Origin: CAVPDA01 sp963702495
GTDB lineage: Bacteria > Pseudomonadota > Gammaproteobacteria > Burkholderiales > Rhodocyclaceae
DNA: 64,000 nt
Direction of reading: 5' to 3'
NCBI GenBank assembly: GCA_963702495.1
Contig: CAVPDA010000023.1
Location: 35,987-99,986 of the forward strand
The first letter of the stretch is position 1. The number at the start of each line of letters is the position of its first letter. Position numbers and translations under genes: made by a program. Shown in pieces: positions 46,658 through 55,581 of this stretch. The notes under the pieces were generated by a model. That model ran no database searches, was not told the origin of the DNA, and worked only from the letters and a program-made list of their open reading frames with translations.

Positions 46658-48559
46658 TCAGCGCAGCCAGCGCAGCCGGCGTCGCAGCCCGCCCAGGCCT
46701 TCGCTGCGCAGGATGCGCACCGAAGTAAGATAGCTGCTGGGGCGCAGGACGCGCTTCATCACCCCGCGCACCGTCCGGGCTCTGGGCAGGGCGCGCTGCC
46801 CGCCTGCGCTGAACGGCGCCGTGGACTGTTGGAGCGCGGCAGCGTCGAGCGCCTTCTGCCACGCCTGCGCCGCCACCTCCATCGAGAATCGCTCCTGACT
46901 CATGCGGCGGGCTTCCTCCGCCAGGCGCCGGCGCAGTGCCGCCGAGCCGATCAGTTCCCGCAATGCGGCGACCGTGGCGTCTTCCTCGTTGGCCACGAGC
47001 AGACCGTTGGCCCCGTGCTCGACCACATCCGCGTAGGGTGAAACGTTGGAGCAGACGACGGGAATCCCGGCCAGCGCATAATCGACGTACTTGATCGCGC
47101 TCTTGCAGGAACTGAAGTGGGAGTCGTCCAGCGGGATCAGGCCGATCGAATTGTGCTGGGTGCTGATGAACTTCTGGAAGTCCTCGTAGGGCAGCATGCC
47201 GATGTGGGCGACGGGCACGCCGGCGGCCTGCAGCGCCTCGCCCGGCGGCCCGATCGCCACGATCCGAACGCCGTCGCCGAACTCGCTGCAGACGCGCTTC
47301 AGGGCGGGTACCAGGAAGTCGACCCGCACGGAATCGGAAGAGGCCACCAGCAGGGAAACGGCATCCCCATCCCGGTGGTTGACCGGAGGCCGATGGTTCT
47401 CCGTGCAGTTGGGAATCACGAACAGGTGCCGGCTGTAGGGTGCAAGTGCCTGCCGCAGCCGCTCCGTGCTCACCGTCACCGCGTCGGCGCACCGGAGGAT
47501 TGCCTGCAGATGGCCGCGGTTGCGGTGGCAATATTCGGCCGAAGCGAGGAAGGGCGGGACGTCGAGCAGGAAGTCGTCGATGTCGAAGATGACCGGTATG
47601 CCGCGCGACTGAATCGACTCGACCAGTTCATGCACGGATTCATCGGCCAGGCGCTGCACGATCACGACGTCCGCCCATTCGAGATCCTGGTCCGACACGT
47701 CGAAGAGAGGGACCAGCCTCAACTGCCCGCCATGGCGGGAGCGCCAGGCGGTCAAGGGCGCCCGCAGGCGCACCGCGGCAAGGCTGGAATCGGGCAGCGG
47801 CAGGGCGCACAGGACCCTGAAATTGCCGTCCAGGAGGTATGGTTGGTTGGCTGCCGGCGCATCGTCAACGGGCCTTGCGGCAACTACGTACTGGAACGCC
47901 AGCGCGGTATCGTCCCGGCACAGCGGCGCGATCGCCTTGCCGGTCTGCACCGCGCTCGGGATCCCCGTCTGCGCGGCGGGCAGTTCCACGTATTCGAGAC
48001 GCCGCAGGGCGAGGCCGGCGCTGGAGAACAACTCCACCAGCGTGCTGCGCGCGAAAAACCGCAGATGGGTGCGATCCATGATGCCGAGATCGCTGTAATC
48101 CCAGCGCCCTTCGAGCAGCATCGCCCGCACCGCGACGTGGGCGACGTTCGGAATCGACGCCACCACCATGCCGCCCGGCGCCAGGATCGATCGGCAGCGT
48201 CGTAGCACGGTTACAGGATCGGCCAGATGCTCCAGCACATCGCCGAAGACGATGCAGTCGAAGCGCTGGTCGCCGGCGTCCCGGGCATCGAGGAAGATCT
48301 CGACCGGGCCTTCGAAAACCTGGTCGAGGCGGGTTCGCGCCAGCGCCGCGGCCGCAGGATCGTGCTCGATGCCCCAGACGGTGTAGCCATGATCGCGCAA
48401 GGTCTCGCCGAAATAGCCGCTGGCGCAGCCGACCTCCAGCACGCGCCGGACATTCGTCCCTCCCTCCTGGCGGATCAGCTTGAAGGCGATGGTATGGGAG
48501 TTGTTCGCCACCTCCAGGTCGATCGCGCCGCGATACTTCAGTTCGCCCGCGTGATTCAT
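46658..48559 (-). CDS. Bifunctional methyltransferase-glycosyltransferase
   Basis: A 633-residue cytoplasmic protein. Residues 1-225 are a class I SAM methyltransferase (VLEVGCASGYFGETL, then FGDVLEHLADP). Residues 245-560 are a GT4-like glycosyltransferase with IPVIFDIDDFL, DAVTVSTERL and a donor-site region YVDYALAGIPVVCSNV. A basic C-terminal tail follows. Such fusions modify or build the ends of surface polysaccharides. It lies downstream of the CmcI-type gene and the Wzt-type ATPase on the same strand, so it belongs to the polysaccharide export set. Confidence 0.87.
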   Translation of the reverse strand: MNHAGELKYRGAIDLEVANNSHTIAFKLIRQEGGTNVRRVLEVGCASGYFGETLRDHGYTVWGIEHDPAAAALARTRLDQVFEGPVEIFLDARDAGDQRFDCIVFGDVLEHLADPVTVLRRCRSILAPGGMVVASIPNVAHVAVRAMLLEGRWDYSDLGIMDRTHLRFFARSTLVELFSSAGLALRRLEYVELPAAQTGIPSAVQTGKAIAPLCRDDTALAFQYVVAARPVDDAPAANQPYLLDGNFRVLCALPLPDSSLAAVRLRAPLTAWRSRHGGQLRLVPLFDVSDQDLEWADVVIVQRLADESVHELVESIQSRGIPVIFDIDDFLLDVPPFLASAEYCHRNRGHLQAILRCADAVTVSTERLRQALAPYSRHLFVIPNCTENHRPPVNHRDGDAVSLLVASSDSVRVDFLVPALKRVCSEFGDGVRIVAIGPPGEALQAAGVPVAHIGMLPYEDFQKFISTQHNSIGLIPLDDSHFSSCKSAIKYVDYALAGIPVVCSNVSPYADVVEHGANGLLVANEEDATVAALRELIGSAALRRRLAEEARRMSQERFSMEVAAQAWQKALDAAALQQSTAPFSAGGQRALPRARTVRGVMKRVLRPSSYLTSVRILRSEGLGGLRRRLRWLR

Positions 48560-48597
48560 CCCTCGCCCCTCGTCTTCATTTCCGTTTGCTTCATCCC

Positions 48598-49560
48598 TCA
48601 GCGGCGCCGTGGCCCCTTCAGTTCCACCATCATTTCGCCCAGACGGCCACCCAGTTCGGAGATTCGCCCCAACTCGGCGGCCAGCGCCTCATTGAGCGAT
48701 ATGCCGTGGGCTCCGATCTTCGACAGGGCGCTGACGGCTTCGACCAGGGCGCCGGTGGCAGTGCGGAGGTCCGACGCCATTCCCGCCCGCTGCTCTGTCA
48801 TCTGCTCCAGCAGGGCGACGAGGCTGGCAACGACGACCGGGCCCGTGACCACTTCATCGCCTGCATCGAGGGGCGCCGCACTCGCGTCCGCCGGGGCCGC
48901 GCCCACTACCAGGGCGGAGCCTGCCCGCCGCAGGTAGCCGCTGGGGTTGAAGGTCATCAGGTATTTCTCCCGGGAGCGGTCCGGCACGAACTCCGGACGC
49001 TGTTCGAGAAACTGCCTGACGGCTTCCAGCGGACCGCGCGAGGTCTCGGGATGAACCGGATGGCCGCTCAGGTTCGTGTCCTCGACGATAAGGTAGCTGT
49101 CCTCGCTCACCAACCCGCTGTACTGCTCCAGTTCGGCACTCACATGCTCGAACGAGTGGTCCGAATCGAGGATCACCATCACCTTGCGCGCGGCGTGGGC
49201 CTTGGAGCGCGCCTGATCAAGAACCTCCGGATCGACGCTGGAGCCCGTCAGATAGGTGACGCGGGGATGGGCCGGACGTTCGCGCTGCTCGATATCGACG
49301 GTGACGACGTTGCCCTGGCCCAGCAAATCACACAGGTGGGCAAGGTAAAGTGCGCTGCCTCCCGCAAATGTTCCAGTTTCGATGATGAGATCGGGCCGTA
49401 GCTCGTTCAGCATCTCCTGGTAAACCCACAGATCGAGGGGACACTTGAGGCAGGGCACGCCCATCCAGGACGTATTCGCATAGAGCGGCTGCCCGTGCGC
49501 CGGGCCGTTGTAAAAGAGCGTGTGGAATTCCCTGAGGATCAGCGATTCATACCGATTCAT
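48598..49560 (-). CDS. CmcI-type methyltransferase
   Basis: A 320-residue protein of the cephalosporin hydroxylase/CmcI family, Rossmann-fold SAM-dependent methyltransferases often found in polysaccharide loci. SAM motif: DLIIETGTFAGGSALYLA. The metal/acidic site is in VILDSDHSFEHV and VEDTNL. The last 90 residues form an unrelated helical, coiled-coil-like tail. The start at 49560 overlaps the end of the ATPase gene by 14 bases, so translation is probably coupled. Confidence 0.87.
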   Translation of the reverse strand: MNRYESLILREFHTLFYNGPAHGQPLYANTSWMGVPCLKCPLDLWVYQEMLNELRPDLIIETGTFAGGSALYLAHLCDLLGQGNVVTVDIEQRERPAHPRVTYLTGSSVDPEVLDQARSKAHAARKVMVILDSDHSFEHVSAELEQYSGLVSEDSYLIVEDTNLSGHPVHPETSRGPLEAVRQFLEQRPEFVPDRSREKYLMTFNPSGYLRRAGSALVVGAAPADASAAPLDAGDEVVTGPVVVASLVALLEQMTEQRAGMASDLRTATGALVEAVSALSKIGAHGISLNEALAAELGRISELGGRLGEMMVELKGPRRR

Positions 49561-50884
49561 CGGCAAGCCTCCGCATGTCGATGTCCAGCATGGGAACGCC
49601 GACCAGACCCGTGCATACGCTGCTGGACAGCGATTTGATGGCCATTGCGTCGTGAATCCAGTGCTGCTGCACGTTGTCCTCCTGTGTTCCCTCGGCGATC
49701 GCCACCGTCACGGAGTAGTCCCCGCGCGGCAGGATCGGCATCTGAAAGGTGAAGCGCGTCTCCCACAGTTGTCCCGGCCCGAAGCGCGGCGGACCGTCAC
49801 GATATGTGAGATACGTGTTGTCACCGAAGAGCGCCTGGCCCAGCCGATCCTTCAGTATGAAGCCGACGATCGGCCGTTGCAGTTCTTCCGCCGGCTCGAC
49901 CACCACCGACAGGCGCACCACTTCGCCGCCGATCACGGACTGCAGCCGCCTGCCGTCCTCGTCGCTGAGGAATACATCCCGCACCCGCGCCCCGCCCTTG
50001 CCGAAACCGGAGGCGCGATCGTCGAAGGCGAACAGCCGCAGCTCGTTGCGCACGTCCGTCCGGTTGATTTCCTCCCAGCGCGGATCGACCATCCTTTCGC
50101 CCCGGGTCGCAGCGGGTGCTCGCACGGAAGGCGCGGATTCGCCCTGACGGATCTCCACCGCAGCTGCAAGGTACTCTTCGCACACCTCCTTGGCGGGGCC
50201 GAGGCGTTTCGTCCTGCCGTGATCGAGCCAGAGCGCGCGGTCGCACAGACTGGTGATGGCGCCCATGTCGTGACTCACCAGCAGCAGCGTCCCGTGCTCG
50301 CGGAACTGCCGCAGGTAGCGCATGCACTTCTGCACGAAGTACACGTCGCCGACGGCGAACACCTCATCCACCAGCAGCACGTCCGGGTCCAGATGCGCCG
50401 CGACCGAGAAGGCGAGCCGCACATACATGCCGCTGCTGTAGGTCTTCACCGGCTGGTCGATGTAATCGCCGATCTCGGCGAAGTCCTCGATGGCGCGGAT
50501 GCGCTTCTCGATCTCGGCCGGCGAGACGCCGTAGATTCCAGCGGTGAGCCGGATGTTCTCCCGTCCCGAGAACTCCGGGTTGAAGCCCGTACCCAGTTCC
50601 AGCAGCGGAAACACCCGTCCCGCTATCTCGACCGTACCATCGGTCGGTTCCAGGGTGCCGCAGATGATCTGCAGCAGCGTCAACTTTCCCGAGCCGTTGA
50701 GGCCGATGACGCCCAGCGTCTCGCCGCGGCCGACGGCGAACGAAATCTCCCGCAGGGCCCAGAACTCCCGGAAGTAGCGGCGCCTGCCGCCGAAGAACAA
50801 CTGCTTCAGCCGGTCATGGGGGCGTGCGTAGAGGTGGTAGCACTTCGCTACCGAGTTGACAACGATGCAGGGCTGTTCGGACAC
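49547..50884 (-). CDS. Polysaccharide ABC exporter ATPase with Wzt C-terminal domain
   Basis: A 445-residue protein. Residues 1-240 are an ABC ATPase: Walker A GLNGSGKLTLL, signature YSSGMYVRLAFS, Walker B VLLVDEVFAVGD and the H-loop LLVSHDM. Residues 275-430 are a Wzt-type beta-sandwich carbohydrate-binding domain, which in O-antigen exporters recognises the polymer end. In Walker A the residue after Lys is Leu instead of the Mg-coordinating Ser/Thr, a one-base change (TTG for TCG). The start is GTG at 50884. Its permease partner is probably the gene at 32065. Confidence 0.88.
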   Translation of the reverse strand: MSEQPCIVVNSVAKCYHLYARPHDRLKQLFFGGRRRYFREFWALREISFAVGRGETLGVIGLNGSGKLTLLQIICGTLEPTDGTVEIAGRVFPLLELGTGFNPEFSGRENIRLTAGIYGVSPAEIEKRIRAIEDFAEIGDYIDQPVKTYSSGMYVRLAFSVAAHLDPDVLLVDEVFAVGDVYFVQKCMRYLRQFREHGTLLLVSHDMGAITSLCDRALWLDHGRTKRLGPAKEVCEEYLAAAVEIRQGESAPSVRAPAATRGERMVDPRWEEINRTDVRNELRLFAFDDRASGFGKGGARVRDVFLSDEDGRRLQSVIGGEVVRLSVVVEPAEELQRPIVGFILKDRLGQALFGDNTYLTYRDGPPRFGPGQLWETRFTFQMPILPRGDYSVTVAIAEGTQEDNVQQHWIHDAMAIKSLSSSVCTGLVGVPMLDIDMRRLADESV

Positions 50885-51285
50885 GACCTGAATCCAACCG
50901 GGAAGACTGCCGCCGGGCCGGGGAGTCGGCGGACGACTTGATGCCGGGCAGACTGAATCTGGGCCACCGCCCAAGCGCCTACACCGGCGCAATCCGCCGA
51001 ATCATACCCTTGATCGCCGGTGAGCAGCAGCTGGTTGGTCCGTGGCATCGTCCCGCACGCGTAGTCACTGGTGCGCCGTGCGCACCAGTTCAACCGCCAA
51101 CGAGCGCGGCGCACAACGCACCCTGCGGCGTATAGCCCGGTAAGGCCGGCCGCGCTGGTCATGACGATCGGAGCGCCCGAGGCGATGAATTTGGGCACTG
51201 GGTTGAGGTCGTGACGATCGCCTGAATGGCGACCATCGACCCAAGGCAGACTCTCGACTGAATAGATAATGAATCTCGGAAGCGA
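50885..51285. other. 401-base intergenic region with a degenerate palindrome
   Basis: A degenerate relative of the GCGCGCC palindrome lies at about 51070-51130 (GGTGCGCCGTGCGCACC). Composition changes sharply at about 51200-51280, from GC-rich to AT-rich. No gene was recognised. Confidence 0.4.
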
Positions 51286-52239
51286 CTAGATCGCAATTTT
51301 CTTGCGGGCGCTGGAAATGCTTTCTAACTGTGAAGCTCGCTTCTCTTCAGGATCTGTATTTCTGGATAGTCGTTGAAGTGATACCATGAATTCTAGTGAA
51401 TTGTATTCAGTATCAGAAAAATCGAGCACCCTAAAGTCAAGCAATCCCAATTGACTCGCTTCTTCCATGATAGTTAAGAAACTATTTGGCGTCATAATAT
51501 TAACGTGGACGTCATTGTAGTCATCGGATGTCAAATACTCTTCTGATTTCTTTAGGGCCTCCTGTATCGACCCGTGATGAACTAATTCTTTCGGATCAAG
51601 TTTTCCACTCCAAGCTTCAAACAAATCGACTTTGGTTGCCAAAGAAACTTGATCAAAAATATCCCTAATGCCTGGTCGGCGCTTGTCAAGCAGGTAAGCC
51701 TCAACCAGAGTTCCAAATGATGTTAAGTCTCTCTTGAAATCGAATGTATATCGTTTGTCGGGAATGGCTAAGGATAGAACCCCCCCATCCTTTAGAACTG
51801 ATGCAATCTCAAGCAACCAGCCTAGCATATTCGGCACATGCTCAATCACATGGGAAGCGATAACATAATCGAACATCCTGCCGTTCACCAATTCCGGTAA
51901 CGTCTGCTTCCCCCAAACATAGTCGGTTTCAACAATTCTTGCTAAATCTACATTTGGGTCGTCCTTATATTTCTCGCGAGATTGTTGGGCGGTCGCGAAA
52001 TCAACGTAAAAAACACGCCAATTACTTTCATTCTTGAGAACGATTGGATTACAAAGAGCCCCAATTTCTAGGCCATCTTGGCTTAATGGAACTATAGCAC
52101 GCAATAACTTTTCTTTGCGTGACGCAACTTCTGGATTCTTTAACAAGCCTCTAGCAGAAGCAAACGTCAAGACCCTTTCCTTTACGAAAACAGGAAGCCT
52201 GCTAAACCATTTTCTCGCGTAGTATTTAATGGGTTTCAT
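51286..52239 (-). CDS. Foreign-looking SAM-dependent methyltransferase
   Basis: A 317-residue cytoplasmic protein. The GLEIGALCNP and MFDYVIASHVIEHVPN blocks mark a class I methyltransferase of the type found in polysaccharide and glycan loci. The start at 52239 (MKPIKYY) is chosen because homology begins there. The gene is strongly AT-rich (one 60-base line, 51361-51420, has only 20 G or C) in an otherwise GC-rich window, with AT-ending codons. It was probably acquired by recent transfer. A recombinase remnant lies just beyond its 5' end. Confidence 0.8.
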   Translation of the reverse strand: MKPIKYYARKWFSRLPVFVKERVLTFASARGLLKNPEVASRKEKLLRAIVPLSQDGLEIGALCNPIVLKNESNWRVFYVDFATAQQSREKYKDDPNVDLARIVETDYVWGKQTLPELVNGRMFDYVIASHVIEHVPNMLGWLLEIASVLKDGGVLSLAIPDKRYTFDFKRDLTSFGTLVEAYLLDKRRPGIRDIFDQVSLATKVDLFEAWSGKLDPKELVHHGSIQEALKKSEEYLTSDDYNDVHVNIMTPNSFLTIMEEASQLGLLDFRVLDFSDTEYNSLEFMVSLQRLSRNTDPEEKRASQLESISSARKKIAI

Positions 52240-52474
52240 ATCGATTGAGCAAGAGTCTGAAAAACATTGATAGCTTGGTACTGAAGTCGGTTTAGCAGGT
52301 TTTAGATAGATCTCAAGCCTAAACCGCATAAAGATTTGATGTAGTCCATAATAGACTGTATTTCGATCGCGCCTATGAGTTCAACCTCAAGATGAGCAAT
52401 GCCTGTCACATAAGGAACACGGGGGCTATGGATACATTGCGCACACCGTCGGGCGGCAAGACTACCGTCAGGGG
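52240..52474. other. AT-richer junction between methyltransferase and recombinase remnant
   Basis: No gene was recognised. The AT-rich composition continues to about 52400 and then returns to the genome's usual GC-rich pattern. This places one edge of the transferred segment here. Confidence 0.35.
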
Positions 52475-52735
52475 ATGCTGATCGCAAGGCGCTGCGCAGG
52501 AACCGTCCTGGACGGGGGCACAGCGTTCGCCAAGTCCTACTTGCAGGTGCCGGTCGACGAAATCGTGGTGTCCGGGGAAACCGCCACAGTCAAGGGCAGT
52601 TTCACCGCTCCGACCTCGGCCATCGCGGAAAAGAAACAGGGCACCGATCGGGTGCCCAGCTTCATGGGTGATTGGCGCGCCTGCGCTCGCACCAGCCGGG
52701 AGGAAGGTGATCAGCTCCAATCCGCGTACGCCTGA
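52475..52735 (+). pseudogene. C-terminal remnant of a serine recombinase
   Basis: About 86 residues include AFAKSYLQVPVDEIVV, ATVKGSFTAPTSAIA and DRVPSFMGDW. This matches the end of large serine recombinases, which typically close with a VDEI...G-S-Y/F block and a VPSF..W tail. The catalytic N-terminal domain is absent. It is the scar of a mobile element, probably the one that brought the adjacent AT-rich methyltransferase. Confidence 0.55.
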
Positions 52736-52784
52736 CGCAGAAGAATCGACGCAATGCAGTTCCGACGTGTCATTGACATTTTTC

Positions 52785-52813
52785 ATTGACCGCCCGGCGA
52801 CGGCAGCATATAC
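52785..52813 (+). promoter_or_regulatory. Candidate promoter upstream of the STN-like gene
   Basis: TTGACC (52785-52790) is followed, after 17 bases, by TATACG (52808-52813). It would give a leader of roughly 290 bases before the gene at 53108. That leader (52820-53107) is GC-rich, holds no recognised gene or known riboswitch, and may be structured. Confidence 0.4.
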
Positions 52814-53107
52814 GATGAAACTGGTGTAGGCGATTTCAGCGTCGCTGGTCCGGCATCGGTAAAGTCATGGCTCCCGAACTCCGAGGACGAAAGGGCTGTC
52901 TCAGGGCTGGTCCCTTCGTCCGGCACACAGGCAAGAACGATCCCCGCGAGTCGCGGGCGGCGAGGCGCATCCTCGCGCGCAGCCGCGTGGCGATTGATCT
53001 TGGGCGCGCCGGCCGCCTTGCTTCACAAGCTCCCGATCTTCCTACATCGACCTTTTCTTGCGCCACGCCGGCGGCGTGTGCGTGAGAACCCCAGCAGAGG
53101 AAACCGC

Positions 53108-53980
53108 ATGACCACGACCCACCCGAATCGCCAAGCAGAGCACGAATTGCCCAAACCCTCGCTTCCGTCCCCGCCGGCGCGCGCACTTCGCATGGCGCTG
53201 GCGGCGTGCGCCGCATTCATGCTGGCCATGCCGCTCGCACCCGCTTTCGCCCAGGGCGCGCCGGCAAAGGCGAAGAGTGGCGCTGCGCCCTCGGCGATTC
53301 GCCTGGAGACGGATGCGGCGACCGGCGGCATCCGGCTGGAGGCGAAGGGGGCGCTGCTGCGCGACGTGCTGGAGAAGCTCGCGGCGCGGGCGAAGTTCAC
53401 GGTGGAGGGAGCCGACAGCCTGACCGAGGGCGAACGGGTGGCGGTTTCCAAATCGGGGCAGCCCGAGGTCCTCCTCGAAGCCTTGCTGTCGAACTACAAC
53501 TACAGCATCGCCTTTGCCGAGGACGCGCCGCGAGTGGCGGCGGTCATCATCACCGGCAAGCGCTCGCTGATCACCACCGATGCGCCGCTGCCCCCAGGTG
53601 ACCCCGCGCGGCCGAGCCGGGAGACCCCGGTCCGCGTCGAGCCGCCGCTGCCGGTGGCGAGCCCGGAACCGGCGCCGACGCGGGACGAGCCGCGCGAGAG
53701 CTTCGCGGCGCCGGCGTCGACGTCGACAACGACCATGTTCGGCGCTGCGCCGACGGGCGAGACGTCGACCCGCTCCCTGGACCAGATCCTCGGCACCCAG
53801 ATCGCGCCGCTGCAGGCAACCGACCGCAACGGCCTGTCGCGCATGGTGCGCCAGGCGACCACCAGCACGACGCCGTCCACGACAGCGGCGCCCGACCTGC
53901 GCGACGCGACGCAGCGGGCGGTGCAGGACCTGCAGAAGTTGCTGGAATCGTTGCGGGCGGTCGAGGGCAAGGCCAAGTAA
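53108..53980 (+). CDS. Exported STN-like domain protein
   Basis: A 290-residue exported protein. A long N-terminal region ends in a signal peptide (MLAMPLAPAFAQG). Residues about 60-140 resemble the short STN/secretin N-terminal domain (ALLRDVLEKLAARAKFTVEGAD, then LLEALLSNYNYSIAFAED). The rest is Pro/Thr/Ala-rich, and no secretin pore follows. It might be a periplasmic adaptor for export of the two module-bearing proteins encoded directly downstream (52 bases to the next gene); this is inference. No full-length family is recognised. Confidence 0.65.
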   Translation: MTTTHPNRQAEHELPKPSLPSPPARALRMALAACAAFMLAMPLAPAFAQGAPAKAKSGAAPSAIRLETDAATGGIRLEAKGALLRDVLEKLAARAKFTVEGADSLTEGERVAVSKSGQPEVLLEALLSNYNYSIAFAEDAPRVAAVIITGKRSLITTDAPLPPGDPARPSRETPVRVEPPLPVASPEPAPTRDEPRESFAAPASTSTTTMFGAAPTGETSTRSLDQILGTQIAPLQATDRNGLSRMVRQATTSTTPSTTAAPDLRDATQRAVQDLQKLLESLRAVEGKAK

Positions 53981-54032
53981 CGTGAATCATCGAACGCAGC
54001 GATCGACACCGCCAAACGCACGGAGAGAATAC

Positions 54033-55441
54033 ATGCACGCCTTCCGGTCCAGATGCGGGATAGCCCTGGTGATCGGCTTCACGCTCGCGTTCGCGATTCC
54101 GGCAGCGGCCCAGACTTTCCGTGCCGCCGATTATCTTCCCCTCGATATCGGCACCAGTTGGACCTACACCCAGGGCGGAACGACCGCCGAGTTGTGGCAA
54201 GTCCTGCCGCAGACGGCGGTGGTCAACGGCATCACCACCCGCATCATCGGCTCCTCGCAGGGAGAAGCCTTCTACATGACCAACGACGCGGAGGGTCTGA
54301 GGGAGCACCAGGAGTCGGTCCCGAGTGCCACGGTTGCGGGCGCCACGGACACCCTGCGCTTCACGCCCTTCAAGTTCGCCGACGCGCTGTTTTCCCTCGG
54401 AACGACCGTCCAGAGTTCGGGCAATGTCTTCCTGAACGGGAATTTCGTTGGCACCTACACTGGAACCTCGCAGATTGTCGGAACGGAACGGGTGACCGTG
54501 CCGGCGGGAACCTTCGACACCATCCGGACCCATCGCACGATGCAGTTTTCCCTCAGCGTAGGGCAGTTGGTGGATGACACCGACTTCTGGCTGAGCAACG
54601 GCGTCGGCATCGTCAAGACCATCCAGGTTTCGTCGATCCTGGGCGGATGCTACGATGGAACTGGTCGCCTCGAACCGGTTGCCGGCTTTGCACGCTGCGG
54701 TGCTGCCGGCGAGCCGTTCGGCGCGGGTGGGCAATCCGGTTACCGCTTTCGCCATGGTCATCAATGCCGGACCCACTGCCGCGAACGCCTGCGGCATCGC
54801 GCTGAACAGCCCGATTCCGGCCACGATGAACTACCAGACCACCGACGAGACCACCAATGCGCTCACCGGCACCGTCAACACGCCGGTCAGCATCCCCGCC
54901 GGTGGCCGCCAGAGCTTTGTCATCGGCGTCACCCCGTCCGATGCATTCGTGCCCACCGAGGTCCAATTCAGCTTCGACTGCGAGAACAGTGCGCCGGCCG
55001 GGGTGCTGGTGGGGATCAATACCCTGCTGATGTCGGCCTCGAACATGGCGGTGCCGGACCTGATCGCTCTCGCCGCCACCACCGGCAACAACGGCATCGT
55101 CGACGTCCCCGGCGTCGGCGGAGTCGGTGCCTTCGCCGTGGCCTCGGTCAATCTCGGCAGCGGCGGCTCCATCACCGTCAGCGCGGACGCGGGTTCCGTT
55201 GCGGTCCCGGTGAACCTGAACGTGTGCCAGACCGACCCGCAGAGCGGCATCTGCATCGGGGCGCCGGCTGACTTCGGTGAGCACCCTGGTCAACACCAAC
55301 CAGACGCCCACTTTCGGCGTCTTCGTCCAGGCAAACGACGCGGTACCGTTCAGCCCCGGTGTGAATCGAATCTACGTGCGTTTTCGCGACATCACCGGCA
55401 CCGTGCGCGGTGCCACGAGCGTGGCGGTGCGGACCCTTTAG
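54033..55441 (+). CDS. Exported protein with novel C-terminal module (two frameshifts)
   Basis: The signal peptide ends IPAAA-QTFRA. Residues about 25-205 form a beta-rich domain (DYLPLDIGTSWTYTQGG, ERVTVPAGTFDTI, WLSNGVGIVKTI) shared with the next gene. The shared 250-residue module follows. The frame changes near 54652, just before the module, and again near 55270, just before STLVNTNQTPTFGVF; the true end is TAG at 55439-55441. The module stays conserved across both breaks, so sequence errors are likely, though recent decay cannot be excluded. It is a paralogue of the gene at 55582. Confidence 0.72.
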
Positions 55442-55581
55442 CAAGGCAGTGTGGCGCATTGAACTGAATTGAATCGACAACGGAGGTATGGTGGATGGCG
55501 GCAGGAAAGGCAGCCAGCATTTGATTGAAGGAACGCTTGCGCGAACAAGCGTCGGATCAATAATAGCAGCGGAGGTCGATC

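Noticed and set aside
52867..53085. A 72-codon plus-strand frame upstream of the STN-like gene
   Set aside because: It has no ribosome-binding site or family match, and its Arg-rich composition fits the leader of the next gene better.
54655..55441. The second half of the 54033 gene as a separate gene starting at 54655
   Set aside because: It has no signal peptide or ribosome-binding site, and its content is exactly the C-terminal module that the other four genes carry as one chain.
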